Assembly: GCA_031841125.1 (NCBI GenBank)
Contig: CM063109.1
Coordinates: forward strand, 844,321-908,320
Length of the DNA stretch: 64,000 nt
Direction: 5' to 3'
Source: Acanthococcus lagerstroemiae
Lineage: Eukaryota; Arthropoda; Insecta; Hemiptera; Eriococcidae
Positions 45,865 through 58,519 of this stretch are shown here, piece after piece. Both the position numbers and the translations under genes were made by a program. Under the pieces are notes generated by a model that did no database searches, was not told the DNA's origin, and saw nothing but the letters and a program-made list of their open reading frames with translations. Every line of letters starts with the position of its first letter. Positions within the stretch are counted from its first letter, which is position 1.

Positions 45865-46930
45865 GTACTCTGTCGAATGCTTTTTCATAATCTACATAAC
45901 ACACGAACAGATCTCGATTAACTGCTAGGGTTCTTTGTATCATTACTTTGAATAGCCCAATAGCGGTTCCTTATTCCCCCATTGCTAAAGAATCCAAACT
46001 GTATATCTTACAGGTACGCATTTAGTTTGGACTTTTTTTTTTTTTTTTTTTTGTTAATAACACTACTGAACAAAATGAAATTTTTTGTTTGCACAACGCA
46101 TTTAAGGAGGTGATTCTTGAGTACTTTTCAACGCTGAATACAGTGCCGTCGGCCGTTTTTCTCTATTACGTCTAGTTTTTCCGATCAAAAACTATGAAAA
46201 ATTCAACTAAATGTGTTCAAAAAGAGGTTCAGGAACTGAATGTGGTCATACTGATTCGTGTTGTTGTGTATTCCGTCTGTTTGTTTTCTGTTATTGTGGT
46301 CTGATAACACTGATAATATCAGTCAGTGGTACCGCTTATTCCAATGCAAAAACAAAATTGAAACGAATTTCAGTCGTTCAGAACTCCGAATTGTGACGTG
46401 ATAGAGAAAAATGGGTCGCAGTATCGTGTTCAGCGTTAAAAAGTACCTCAGAATCACCTGTCGAATTGCATTGTGCAAAATAGTTGTTCAGTAGTGTAAT
46501 TGATGATAGTAATTTTAACGAGTGACTCATCAGGCTTATTGTTCTGTATTGCTCGTACTTCTTCGCGTTCTCTTTTTTAGGAAGCGGGATGACTGTTGAT
46601 AGCTCGAAATTGTTTAGCAGGATTCCTTTTTTGTGTATTTTATCTGGTATTTTCATCATCCTCTTGCCATTCTCTGAAAGAATTTTCAGCACATCGGGAG
46701 GAATTTTACCCGGGCCTACTGCTTTTCTGCTCTTAACCTTTTTTTAGCGCTCTTTCTAATTTGTACATCGTAGTTTCCGGCGCCCTTTCTGTTTCAGTTC
46801 CTGTCATCACTACTGTACACTATACAGTCTTCGAATATAATTCATCCATTCTCTTTGAATTTCCTCTTCCTGGCGGCAGATTACTCCTTGGTCGTCTTGT
46901 AATAGTATTGAGGCGAGGGGAACTGAGAAC
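45865..46930 (-). pseudogene. non-LTR reverse transcriptase fragment, split by a MITE
   Basis: On the minus strand: LLQDDQGVICRQEEEIQREW (about 46900), a KAVGPGKIPPDVLKIL block, VIPLPKKENAKKYEQYRTIS and LMSHSLKLL up to 46502. Then comes the TIR element at 46056-46501. Beyond it are QFGFF and VNRDLFVCYVDYEKAFDRV at 45890, which is RT motif A with its Asp. A hAT-type end cuts it at 45864 before the FADD box. A 21-base homopolymer next to the MITE is a further insertion. The fingers/palm arrangement fits a CR1/L2- or RTE-type element; the clade is not certain. Frameshifts and stops are numerous. Confidence 0.75.
46056..46501. mobile_element. ACACTACTGAAC TIR element, copy 2, 446 bp
   Basis: The outer repeat AATAACACTACTGAACAA and its inverted counterpart TTGTTCAGTAGTGTAATT begin an imperfect inverted repeat. 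It reaches about 75 bp inward to TTCAACGCTGAA / TTCAGCGTTAAA. Over 95% identical to 54609-55079 apart from one 25-bp indel. It sits inside an RT fragment. The ORF within (61 codons) is not protein-like. Confidence 0.85.
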
Positions 46931-49768
46931 CAGTCCCGAGCTCATATTTGTGGTAAGTGAAGAGATGTCTTCAGAGCGAAATATCAAAAGAGGGATGCCA
47001 ATATGAAGTTTAATAAACATTAAATAACACAAAATATGGAAACAACCAATTCGCGGAAACCAATGTAAACATGGATGATAATAAAACATGACAGTCCCAA
47101 TACAATCAACAAGGGCAAGGATAGAATCAACCGAATGAGTGAAAAAGTAACAATATAATCAAGCCCTATTTGAAAGTGGGGATAACCCGCCCCAATAGTA
47201 CAAGACTTACTTATAAAAAGGCGGGGGAAATCCAATCGACAAATATGGTAAGTAACTAAGAACCTAATTAGAGAACGGAGAGGTAACAAATACTGTCACC
47301 AGAAGGTACATGGCCTTTTGAACAGGCAAACAGATTCGTCAACCCCAAAAACTAAATTTAAAAAAAATAAACAATGTAATTTTGAATTTAGATACAAGAA
47401 CAAGCCAAAAGGTTGGATGCCATATTTCTATCACCCCTGGATCCTCCAAAAGGGGCCCAATTTGAAGGTGGGAATCTATGGAGGGGACCACCACTAACAT
47501 AGGTACGCATTCCAACAAAAATCAATTTAAGGTACTTGTTGGTCTTGCGAGTCAAGTGCAGAAAGAGCTCTCTCGGCTGCCTGAAACAAGTCCATTACAC
47601 AAGAAAAACATAATAATATAATAGAAATTCATCAGCCATGTGAATCCCAAGGGCCCGCTTGTTCTTGGTACTGTCGCTCGAAATGGCACATTAATTGATC
47701 GTCTTGGTAGTAGCAGTAAGACTATGTTCCGCATGAATTTTGCTGTCCATCTTCTACTGCCTGCCCCAAAATTCCAATAGGAGTTTAGCCGGACATTCTG
47801 GGAATCGCTTGGATCATCTTACTAGATCTCCGCCTCGGTGATGCGATAATAAACTACATGGATGTTCGCTCGAATCTTTTTACATTTAACCGCTCATCAA
47901 CAGGAAACACTAAAAACAAAATGGGTTCAAAATACACTACTAACAAAATTCTTCGTGTGAAAAGGTTTAAGAAAAGAAATGTGGAATATTTTCATATTTG
48001 AGGTGTATTCCTAGTTGAATGTTAAAGCATTGTTGTACTAGGTATTTTTAGTTAAACCCATTTTTAACAGCTTCGTCGTGGTTGCTTCAAAACCTTTAAA
48101 CCTCTCTCCTGTAAAATTCTTTTTTTTTTGTTTTGCAGATAGCATCTTTTCATACTAACCCAATGATGTATATATAAGCGAAATAGAAAACCCTAATTTT
48201 AGACAAATGAAGACATTTTTTCACTTAGTCAGGAGTATTGACCGCTGAATTTGACTCCGCTCGAAGCTAAATATCGAAAGTAATCAATCCTGCCCAAGTT
48301 CTGGATCAGCCCTAGTGCGGCGGTACTGATTTGTTACCAGCTAAATAACCATTAAGGCGAGCTGCACATCTCAGTACGCTACCGCTAACTTGGGTGTGTA
48401 TAGCACCTATGTAGATTGAAAATACTGATGCTGGCCACCTAAGTCAGCGGCAGAGCGTCTTAAATCTGCACTTGGAACAAGTTGTCAGCAATACGCGAGA
48501 ACGCTAAACCGTAAGAAAGTTGCATGCGACTAAGTTATATGTAGCTTTTCTCGCATAGATGTGCAGTCTGCCCAAGGAAGTATCGAAGTTTTACCATTTT
48601 TGAAAATGACAAACGAAGGGAAAAGATCGACGCTTTTGAAATTATTTCCACTGCCGATTTGATTTTATCAAGTAAGAACCAGTTTTACTGAATTAGCCAA
48701 CTCGGGAAAAATTGTGTTGAAAGGAGAGACCCCCCAATGGTACCTGAGTCTACCCTAAGCTGTTATAATTTATAATGCTGTCAAGTTATGAAAAACTGTC
48801 GGTAGTTGTCGATGCTCAGTGTTCAGCGAGCTTGAATAGTTATCGATGTTTGAACAGACTGTGAGAAACTACAGAAAACCTGCAGTAAGTTCGGCAGAAT
48901 TGAGTAAATTTTTAAGTAAGAGACACTGACTTTCTGTTTTAGCTGGTTTACTAAAATGTTGAGATATCTTGCCAAAAATTGAAGAAATCCCCGAAATGAA
49001 TAAATTAATAATAATAATACCTATCGCTGATATTATATTAGTAACTATCGGTAGGTATCTGTGTCCTTGTAAATTATCGATAGATATCGATGTGTTTAGT
49101 TTTGTTGATAGTTGACGGATACACCAATCACTGAGCCTACTGAGAGATGAAAGAATTTCGCTTCCCCTCTCCCCCCTCGGCGACCATTAATGCATTTCGT
49201 ATTCGTGTCTCGCAACTTTTTATCAACAGCCGACCGTGCCGCGATCGCAATCGGCATCGGCATCGCAGGAGGGCATCAGTTGATCAGTTACGATGCGATG
49301 CGGTATGGGGTATGTGTTCGTTGGTATGACATGACGTACGTAGATTGTTGCATGCTGCGATGGTGACACTGGCAGTGATGACGCGCCGTGTAAATGGCTA
49401 GTAAGGAGTCGTGAAAAATGATATGTTCGAAAGTACACGAAATATCTACGTATCTCTACATAATACGTGTCTATTAATTTAGGTATTCGAATCTGCGGTC
49501 CTATCTTTACGCGCGTTCCAGAGAGACTGTTCCGCTCGTGTACACATGCAGAATATTAGGTATCTGTAAGATTGTACAGCATACGCCTACGAGTGGCTGT
49601 TATAGCAAATAAATATTAAATGATAGGTATACATACGTATGTAGTATTTACGTCTTGTACGTATACCTAAGAAACGGGTAACGGCGCACTCTCGACTCGG
49701 CGAACGTACTCAAACAAGAGCCTAATCGTGATAGGTATACCTCCTCGACGCTCATACGAAAAACACAC
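46931..49768. other. no gene supported
   Basis: The 47000-47900 part differs in base composition (fewer CpG, more CA-rich) and could be an unrecognised element. I see no LTR, TIR or protein motif to support this. The rest is AT-rich. A 60-codon minus frame at 47552-47734 has no similarity I know. Confidence 0.35.
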
Positions 49769-50218
49769 GAGTGGCGAATCCTCTGGTCATTCTAGTCATT
49801 CTGAGGATGACTAGACAAAATTGAGAAAAAGAAAATTTAATAATATTATGAAATACGAATAATTTAATTATTCATATTAAAATAGACAATATGAGATGAT
49901 ACTATTTTGAAATCATGGAGCTGCAGAATGACTAATATTCGCGCATGCGGCATATAAGCTCTTACCCGGCACGCGTTTTTGTACGTCAAGTCATTCTACT
50001 CGTACATACGACTACAGAGAATGACATCATCCCACACATCGTGACATCGATATTCGGCGGGTGGTGCAGTTGAGATTTTCAGTGTTATACCTCTATAATT
50101 TTTCTTGCAAATTTTTCAATAATTACGTTTAATCCCCACACCTACCCCTAGTTAAAATTATATCGTACTAAGTTTTGTCATGTAGAATGACCTAGAAAAA
50201 AACCAGGATTCGCCACTG
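49769..50218. mobile_element. hAT-like MITE, 450 bp
   Basis: The left GAGTGGCGAATCCT and inverted right CAGTGGCGAATCCT differ only at the first base. Subterminal GGTCATTCTA occurs at both ends. Flanking 8-bp repeats are not convincing, so the insertion may be old or the outermost bases lost. Interior AT-rich with repeated GAATGAC words. Confidence 0.6.
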
Positions 50219-51368
50219 ACTGACATGCAATTGTAAATGCCCTTTCATTTGGGTGACGGTGTAGGTATGCACATGTAGCATAGCGAGCGACGAGTAAAAC
50301 TATAATCATCAGTTAACTCGTTAGATTTTGAAGTTAATTTCGAGTTTATCAGTTTAATCAGAAAGCGATCAAAATTGATTCTAGTCTCGTTGTTACTTAC
50401 GTTAGTAAACTCTTGTCACTTGATCGCGGTAGCGCTTTACGACTGTTGATCATAGTCAGTGCGCATACCGCGCGCGTGTATTAATTTGTCACGAATTGCT
50501 CGTTAGCGAAAGAAGAAAGCCACAAAGGGCTTGGTATTTCCGATGTAGGCCTACATGTATGAGTTATCATCGTTGTCGCATCCACCAATCGATTGATTGA
50601 AAACTCTCTGATCGATCGATCCTATAGTATCGACTATCTCTGGGCTAATGAATAGGTGCCGACTGCCGATTGTCAATTATTGAATCAATTTCATAAGTCA
50701 GAGTCGAATTCTCTAATAGTCGTAGTCCTTAGGACGTGCAAGCTGCCGCGGACGCGTGCGTAATATCGTGGGCCGAATTCAGCCGCGAAAATATGCTCTT
50801 CAAAGGTCGAAGGTCCCCTTGATACGCGCCTAGCCCATCATTGTTCGCACGTATTTCGATTGAAGATCCGTTCTGTTCTGTATGTACTTGCTTCGCATAT
50901 CTTACATACGCTTTCCGCGCAACCGTAGCCCGTATTATTATGTCACTACGATCTCTCGCCGTCTTCGAGGGTCGGCCTCAGAACCTAGTTACAACCTTTT
51001 ACTTACCGTAGTTATTTTCAGTGACGGATAGGCCTGTCGGGAAATCGGGAGTTTCCTGATGCGCCCCTCCGGGAAAACGAGCCAACGGCGCCCCTCGTAT
51101 CAACCTCACCCAGCGAACCAGGCACGCGCTTCCAAAAAATGAAAACTCATTATTGCAATGCGGACAGAAATGCGGACAGATTATTTCGACTTGATAACAT
51201 GAGAAAAGAATAGTATACGCACAACGCTGTACACCATGTAGGTACAGTGTTCAGTACCTATACCTACTGTGTTGCCGGTGTTGGTATTGTCAAAGGACGT
51301 ACACGTACGTATGTAATCGAACGCAGTTTTCCAAGAACGAGACAAGCACCCGGCGTAGGATGGAGTGC

Positions 51369-51369
<1 letters not shown>
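50219..51369. other. no gene seen
   Basis: Mixed composition with CG-rich spots (50735-51110). A CAGTGACGGATAGGCC-like word at 51020 could be the left terminus of the hAT transposon whose transposase remains lie downstream. No matching right end with duplication was found. Confidence 0.4.
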
Positions 51370-51410
<41 letters not shown>

Positions 51411-51420
51411 CGCGCGCGCC
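51370..51420. repeat. (TG)n(CG)n microsatellite
   Basis: About 16 TG units followed by about nine CG units. Alternating purine-pyrimidine throughout, so it has Z-DNA potential. Confidence 0.95.
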
Positions 51421-51429
51421 TCTAAAAAT

Positions 51430-52216
51430 GTTGGATGGGCAAACGAGTTACATGAGTCTAATATCATTATTGAAAATGACCTACCACAAATAAGGCACAG
51501 AAAGAAGAAGAGAATGTTTGAAGCAGCCGATGAAGTAGTAAATTTAACAGCTCTAGAATTATTTGAAAAAGACATTCGTAGTATTATTATGGATACAGTT
51601 GTGGAGTATATGAAACGGAAATTCAAAAAATACGACATTTTATATGCTGATTTTGCTTGCCTTGATGCAAAAAATTTTGATTCTGTCGCAAAGAGCTTTC
51701 CAGAAAATGCCTTGGCAGAAATACACTCCATGATTGCACCATTTGCTCCGAAGAGTTGACCTTTCAAATTCTGCGACTAAAACTAATAGATTTTAGTTCT
51801 AAATGGAAGTCATTGTAAAATAATATTGTAACCTTTCATAAAGAACACAATGAGAAATTTGAAAAATTGAATGATGAATTTGAATTTGATGACGAGAAAG
51901 TAGATGCTTGTGATCTGGAAACAAAAATAGGAGAGAAACACGATAAAAATTATGTGACTTGTCTGTATAAAATTCTCATACAGTACAATTTGTATTGCCA
52001 TTCATTTCCAGGACTTGAAATATGCTACAGCCGTACAGACTTCTCCTGACGCTTTCTATAAGGCCAGTGGCATGAGAACGAAGTTTTTCTAAATTGAAGA
52101 TTATAAAAACTACGTTGCGTAATCGCATGACTGGAGAACTTCTCAATGCTTTTATGCTCATGTCCTGCGATCGGGATATTTTAATAACGTTAGATAATGA
52201 AGCAAAGTTGAACCGT
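51430..52216 (+). pseudogene. hAT transposase remnant (C-terminal half)
   Basis: The frame at 51430-51759 reads RKKKRMFEAADEVVN, LFEKDIRSIIMDTVVEYMKR and CLDAKNFDSVAKSFPENALAEI, matching the segment before the dimerisation domain in ZMYM/ZNF862-type hAT proteins. After TGA at 51757-51759 the sequence is broken. The end at about 52065-52216 reads ERSFSKLKIIKTTLRNRM and LLNAFMLMSCDRDILITL in a different frame, the hAT C-terminal dimerisation motif. TGA at 52073-52075 falls just before ERSF. The catalytic DDE region and the BED finger are absent or not recognisable. Confidence 0.78.
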
Positions 52217-52369
52217 ATATAGTTTGGAGATTTGGAGTTGCCTGTATTTCATGAAGGCCGTCGCTGCTACAACTCTCGTACATACGTATTTTGGACAGCG
52301 GCAAAGGCTTTCTCAATAAGTGTATCGCCACCGCCATCACCGAAACCTTAGTCGTTGCCCCAACCACTG

Positions 52370-52445
52370 CCGCCGCCTTGATCGCCACAGTTACTACTTA
52401 CATCACCACCACCACCATCTCATCACCACTAACACTACCACTACA
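52370..52445. repeat. ACC/ACT-rich simple sequence
   Basis: Degenerate CACCACCACCACCATC and CACTACCACTACAC repeats that create a Thr-rich frame (52291-52551) with no protein-like features. Confidence 0.6.
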
Positions 52446-52533
52446 CAGTACAGCAACCCTCACCGGTGCTTCTACGACGTTATTATTACGGACTGAAGGC
52501 ACTTTTTCATCGCTCACGCGCGTCCTCGTACGT

Positions 52534-52710
52534 ATTGGGATGTTAACCTGAGTTTCCGAAGTTGGTATCCCTGCCGGTTATAACGAGGTGATAAGGTACG
52601 AAAAGGGGACGATTTCACGAAATCATCCCCTTTCAATTCTTATCAGTTGTTTTCGCCACAGTCACCATACCACGATACTAGCGCTACCTAGGTGAGGTTA
52701 ACATCCCAAT
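52534..52710. mobile_element. MITE with TTGGGATGTTAACC ends, 177 bp
   Basis: ATTGGGATGTTAACCT and its inverted copy mark the termini. The centre holds a second stem, AAGGGGACGATTTC / GAAATCATCCCCTT, at about 52600-52636. It appears able to fold almost entirely into a nested hairpin. Flanking duplication not resolved. Confidence 0.75.
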
Positions 52711-54394
52711 TACCTGTTCGTATACATTATTACATATTACCTGTATCATCGCATATTGTTGCTCTTCCTTTTTAATATTTTCGGCATTAGCACTCGTATC
52801 GACAATCGCGTTGAGAAAGTACGCGAGTAAATTTATGCGATCGTCGTTTACCTTCCACTAGTTTACTGGCAGTATTCTGCTTCGTGCCATTCGTGTGTCT
52901 ACTTCATCTTCGATTGCCATATCGCCTATACACTAACCGCATGTCTTTATACCCACCCTATGCTGGACACCTTCCGCCCTCCCCGCCCACCCTTCAAAGA
53001 AAGTACCAATCGGTCGATACGTGCTCACAGTTATCTATGGGGTATACATAAACGCTGCTTTCGTTTTCCTCAGCTACCACAACGGTGCGCTGTTATTGAG
53101 TGGTTTTTTCCAACCGTAACCTCTCGTGAATTCGTCGTAGGTCGTCTACTCGTTTACGGATTTACTCGTATTATACATAATCGGAACCCGCTGTAGTTAA
53201 CCTTGATCGCTCAATATGTCTGCGACTGCGACTACTGTTGGTCATTATCCTCAAACTTTCGAGTTGAATGTATAGATAGGTAGCATCCATATCGACGAGT
53301 ATCGGAAGTAATCACGTAGTCTCATAAATTTACTCTGCGTGGTTGCTAACGGGGAAGGGGGGGGGGGCTCGATCTTGTGCAATAAGAATGAATAATGACG
53401 GTTTTTTTTTTCAGTTAACCGAATGACTTTACGCCCTCAAATAATTATTAATACTCATCGATATAGTAATTATTGTCTCATTTTTTTCTTTTTCTTTTTT
53501 TGCCGATTCCTAGAAATGTCGTGGTCTAGGCTGCCTTCTTTTTCGGGTATTTATTCGATATTCAGAACATTAGTTGACAAATCATATTTCCACCACTATC
53601 GCCGCCCCTTTTCACGCACACAAACACACACTCGTCCGTAGGATCTGTGACGTCTCTATGCGTCGTACCTACAAGAGAATGCTCGCGAACGAACAACGTT
53701 GCGAACCAACGTTTTCCTGATGAATATCCCAGTATAATTCCTGTCCGTTAATTCGCCATGAAAAATGATTTTGTTTGACGTTCGGTGAAATACTAGGCAA
53801 GTCACGAACTATGGGACGCGATACAGCGTATTTTTTACGAAGCCGTATGTTTGTCGAACATGTTCTGGGTTAACGTTTGGACGCAGTTTTACATACAATA
53901 AATTAGCAATTGGATATGTTACTCCATTACGCTACGCTACACTACACTACACACACTGACGATATTTTGTATACAAAATGAGCTACTAGTGTCGTTGGAA
54001 AGAGCGTAAAAAGTGTAATTTTTCAAAATTGGACCCGCGATTCAAAAATGTGTACTCATGTTGAGAAAAGCTTATCAGTAAACGCTATGTCATATAATTT
54101 TTACATGGCTCTTGAACTTCGAATCACGTGTTCTCAAAATATAGATTTTGCATGCTGGTTGGTTCCCTTACGCTGAATAGCGTTCATATACGTTCATATT
54201 TTCGTTCAGTACGGGAAACATGCACATGGAACAGTTCATAGTTCGCGTTTTTATTGCAGACCGCCCCGCACAGCGGTTCCAGTGTTGCAGCATGTTGGCG
54301 GCAACTGCATACCGCAACGGTAAAAGCTCTCCATTTTTCGCGCGTTCCTACCGGACGTCGCTAGATGTGAACCGTCCGTTAGGCACTTCGTGGC
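52711..54394. other. no gene supported
   Basis: Includes a GGACGCAGTTTTACA word (53877) related to 17908 and a poly-G run (53355-53365). A GC-richer patch at 54220-54394 could be an untranslated or coding exon (frame 54220-54507 runs into the next element), but nothing proves it. Confidence 0.35.
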
Positions 54395-55563
54395 CAGTGT
54401 TGCCAGATTTTTTTAACCAAAAAGCGCCATATCAAGTTCGAAATATCGCCCAAATCGCTCAATGTTTCTTTATGACAAAACTTATATTGGTTCATAAACG
54501 GTGGTAAGTAATAAATCGAAAATTATGTAATTTTACCATCTCTGGCCATGTGTCTCAGGATTAATCATAATTGTCTTTTCTGAGATGAATTTTACAGAGA
54601 ATATGAATAATAACACTACTGAACAAAATGAAATTTTTTGTTTGCACAACGCATTTAAGGAGGTCATTCTTGAGTACTTTTCAACGCTGAATACAGTGCC
54701 GTCGGCCGTTTTTCTCTATCACGTCTAGTTTTTCTGATCAAAAACTATAAAAAATTCATCTAAATGTGTTCAAAAAGAGGTTTAGGAACTGAATGTGGTC
54801 ATATTGATTCGTGTTGTTGTGTGTTGCGGTCGTGTGTAGTGGTGTGTATTCCGTCTGTTTGTTTTCTTTTATTGTGGTCTGATAACACTGATAATATCAG
54901 TCAGTGGTACCGCTTATTCCAATGCAAAAACAAAATTGAAACGAATTTCAGTCGTTCAGAACTCCGAATTGTGACGTGATAGAGAAAAATGGATCGCAGT
55001 ATCGTGTTCAGCGTTAAAAAGTACCTCAGAATCACCTGTCGAATTGCATTGTGCAAAATAGTTGTTCAGTAGTGTAATTAATACAGGGTTAGTTTTGACT
55101 TTTTCTCCTAATTGCATTCTGTAACTGCATCTCATTCAGCTACCTCACAAAACAATTGAAATTTCATTGTTCTTGATTGTTGATTCCTATCAGCGCACTA
55201 AACTTTCTGTGCCTAGGCAGAGGAACATATTGAAAAATTGAAAGAAAAAATAATCAAACTGGTTACTGTATAGTTTTAGTGGATATACGTCCACTTAACT
55301 TTGTATCGCAGACATCTGCCGCGATATGGGATTCTGATATATACATCCATTTTGAAATGTTCTGAGAAAATGACCCAAAGCTCTCACCAGTATTAGGAGC
55401 CATTCCTATGACATTTCGAAATGGACATACGTGAAACTCCTGTGTCACGGCAGACATGTGCTGATAACGCGCGTCCGATACTTTGATACGGAAAATCGCC
55501 CAAAGGCGCACGTTGATCTTTAGCACCTCGCAAGGTTTCAAAACGCCCAATCTGGCAACACTG
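54395..55563. mobile_element. hAT-like element, 1.17 kb, with nested TIR element
   Basis: CAGTGTTGCCAGATT at 54395 and inverted AATCTGGCAACACTG ending at 55563 are the termini, of the same class as those at 60950-62419. GCGCC and ATCGCCCAAATCGC words follow the left end and recur inverted near the right. The flanks (TTCGTGGC and TATCGTGC) only partly match. The element encloses the ACACTACTGAAC element copy 3 at 54609-55079. No ORF. Confidence 0.75.
54609..55079. mobile_element. ACACTACTGAAC TIR element, copy 3, 471 bp
   Basis: Near-identical to 46056-46501 with the same inverted ends. The length difference comes from a 25-bp stretch of GTGT-rich sequence near 54815-54840, most simply a slippage gain or loss. 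Nested in the hAT-like element 54395-55563. Confidence 0.85.
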
Positions 55564-55945
55564 TATCGTGCCAACCTTTCTCGTTTTTCGCCGAAATGGC
55601 TGCGTGAACCAATAAACGCCTCAAGTATTATCGGGCCGGACAGCGCTAGTATCGCGCACAACGAAAACGGGACAATCGATGAGCGGCGCGGGTGGTAGAC
55701 GGAGGCTTTCCTCGAATCGATTGAAATCAGTTTAATTTATAGGAAGTTTAACGCTCTACAAATTTTGTTCGTTTAATTTTTCCGCTAAATGGCTTCATTC
55801 TCGACTTATTTTGAGATAACTCAACTAACATTGCAATAGGAAAATCATCCTGATCCCGTTTTCAATTTTGCCGATTGTAGCGCTTCTAGCGGATGACCGG
55901 CTCGAATGTGCACGAGAATTACAGCGTAAGTTTACTTATGTGAGC
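55564..55945. other. no gene supported
   Basis: The first 130 bp (to 55695) is GC-rich with an open frame, perhaps continuous with the GC-rich patch before 54395 if the hAT-like element split it. Not provable here. Confidence 0.35.
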
Positions 55946-56188
55946 TGACAGGAAGAAAGGAACCTCAGCGCAAAAATAAAACATAGGTATTTGTGATAAC
56001 AACTGTTTTTGACTAATTTTTGGCCGGACTTTCGCGTGGTGTTGTCGAAAAAATTCTGAAAAATTTTCCCAAACGGCTGTAAGTCTTCAAAGTTGAATGG
56101 CTTCGTAACGTGAAAACGTTATCAATTTCATTTATCCGCTCTCCTGTAAAATTTACATTTTTGCGCTGAGGTCCCTTTCTTCCTGTCA
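55946..56188. mobile_element. MITE with 33-bp TIR, 243 bp
   Basis: TGACAGGAAGAAAGGAACCT CAGCGCAAAAAT begins at 55946 and is matched in inverted form at 56157-56188 with about one mismatch. Non-coding, AT-rich centre. Target duplication not resolved. Confidence 0.8.
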
Positions 56189-56658
56189 CCTCCTTTATAT
56201 TCGTATATTTATACGTACGTGTACATGTATAAAATTACTCGCTTTGAACCTGTACGGCGCACCGCCACAACAACGTTTCCGGACTGGTTCCGTCACTTGC
56301 GTTATTAGTAGGTAGTTGAATAACAGCCTTACTGTCTTCTAAGCGTTTGTGAAACGGCTAGGCGATCCTCACGTATACTCGTAGCTCGCAAAATAGCAAA
56401 AGGAAGGATTGGCGAAAACCGATAAAATTTTTGGTTCTATATGTGTATTTCACGCCCTCGGATCATCTTCGAGATGGCTTTCATGATTGCCCGATCGAGT
56501 TTTCCCACATCGTAACCTGTACGTACTCGAAATGTGCCTATAATATTAATGTGGGTACGTACTTACCTGCGAGAAAAAATTTTTTTTTTGATGCTCTTGT
56601 GTTTTGTGAATCGTTGCCTAGTTCGACGAGTACTATTAGTTTGATTCTATCGTAAAAT
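56189..56658. other. no gene seen
   Basis: AT-rich; CGTACGTAC words recur. No repeat end or protein motif recognised. Confidence 0.35.
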
Positions 56659-57304
56659 GAGGGGCTTGGTTCCAAACCGAACTTGATCCAAATTTCACTT
56701 TTTTCAGGAGAGTCAAAAAACCGCTACAGGCCGTTGCGTAATTAGTACAGAGTTCATATTGCGCACACATACTCTCATTCAGGTTAGAAAAATATCCCAC
56801 AAAAAATGTCCACAAAATTCCTTCTCAAGAGGGAAATATCCTACTTGTTTACTTGGATGAAGTTCATTTTGACTCCAAGGTACTATTTTTTCCCCGTATA
56901 ATTGCCTCCTAATCGCATTACTTTCGTTGCAATACCCAATAAAGTTGTAATTCCAATGTTTATTTATGACATGAATACAATATTTCGAGATTACACATTT
57001 AAAAAAAAAAAAAAATCGAAAAACGTGTTTGATTATCCATTCTTATTCACTAATTACCTTTTGAAAAATACTATTCGTAAACAAAAGCCAAAAATGAAAC
57101 ACTAGAACATGACGTTGATCAAACTGGATAAAGTTCGTTTTGACTCCAAGGCTGTACTTTAAATGCATTTTTCTACCGGAACAAGGCATTATAGAACGGC
57201 GGCGATGGGCTCACGTGATAGCCCATGACGAGTAGTATCCGAAACCGGTACCTAACTCATTTTTACCATAAATGGATAAAGTTCGGTTTGGAACCAAGCC
57301 CCTC
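56659..57304. mobile_element. TIR element, 646 bp, ends GAGGGGCTTGGTTCC
   Basis: The left GAGGGGCTTGGTTCCAAACC GAACTTGATCCA and its inverted copy at 57273-57304 match at all but one or two positions. Inside, GTTC-TTTTGACTCCAAGG occurs twice as a direct repeat (56862 and 57133). No transposase frame. Flanking AATG-like words may be a short duplication, but this is uncertain. Confidence 0.8.
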
Positions 57305-58519
57305 GAATGTACTTGCTCCGTTTTCACGAAGAAATAAAATCAATGTTGATGCTATTTCGACGAATCGGTCAAACGTGTGTGTCTGTGACTGCTGTGCACG
57401 AGTCGAGAGTATAAAATCATGGGTTATTTAGGTACAGTTACGTACGGAACGATGCAGTCAGATGACCTTATGTAATAGGTCAAGTTTATTGTGAAGAAAG
57501 AAGAAGACTAGAGGAAAAAGGAAAAGCAAGAGGAGAACTACGGTGGACGGCGATGAGTATACGGGTAGAAGGAAAATAATAATGTAGTAGCGACTTTAGC
57601 AGCATCAGCGTCAGCAATAGCAACAGCAGTCAGCAGCGTATCCTATTTCCTAATCAACGCCTTCGTACGCGAACGCATGCTGGGCTTGTTATTTCCTGAT
57701 ACATGCTCCGGACTGCGTGTGCATCTGTGCATGTGCGTAATGCGTATGCGTACCACGTGTCATCATGCTCGTTAGTATCGTACCGCGTCTCGTCGTACGT
57801 TTATGTAGGTAGGCACTAGGCATGAAATCGGATCGTCTTCTCTTTGGCTACTACCAGCTACACAGGTGTTTTTATGTAACATGTAACATGCTATCATAAC
57901 CTAACCTAATTTTAAAAGACCTGCGTGCCACTGTCGCCTACAGATATACCTACATAATATTATACATACGAGTATAATACGATGCCGTCCGTATTTATGT
58001 ACGTATGTAAGTATTGGTAGGTTGGTCGTTAGGACTCGCGGATTTCGCGGCGTGTGCCGAAGGAAGAGCGGAATTATTATATTTGGACACAATCGAAGAG
58101 CATCGGTTGTATCAAGCCGTTGTTGCGCTTTCAAAACCTTCGTAGTGTCCGTATTAAAGAATACAGTTTCGAATTACTAATATTCCTGTTGCTGGAAAGA
58201 GACGAATTATCCGCATTATGTACACATAATATGTATGTGCATGTATCTACATACAAAACGTAGCACCGAAAATACCATACTGGTTCGTTAATGGCACAGA
58301 TGAAATATACATATTATTTCCAAATTGCGAGAAAACTCCGGCACTCGTCGCTTTTACTGGAATCCAATGTTGAACTCTGTGCGGCGTCGGTTTTTCTGCA
58401 ACGGATTTTGTACAGTGTCGCATGATATGTCTGGGTTAGGGCCGGATTTAGGGTGGGGTCCACGGGGCCCAGGGCCCCAGGCCTCCACAAAAGTCATGAA
58501 AGTGTCGTTATTACAAATG
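57305..58519. other. no gene seen
   Basis: A CAG-rich patch lies at 57600-57640. AGGGCCGGATTTAGGGTGGG at 58439 looks like the left end of another hAT-type MITE, apparently cut by the Tc1 element that follows. Confidence 0.4.

Noticed and set aside
51264..51767. Minus-strand open frame of 167 codons
   Set aside because: Antisense to the hAT transposase remnant and the (TG)n(CG)n microsatellite.
51018..52268. Complete hAT element from CAGTGACGGATAGG to CCGTCGCTG
   Set aside because: Ends resemble each other only loosely and the flanking 8-mers (TTATTTTC and CTACAACT) differ.
52291..52551. Thr-rich open frame
   Set aside because: Made by ACC/ACT simple repeats and MITE sequence.
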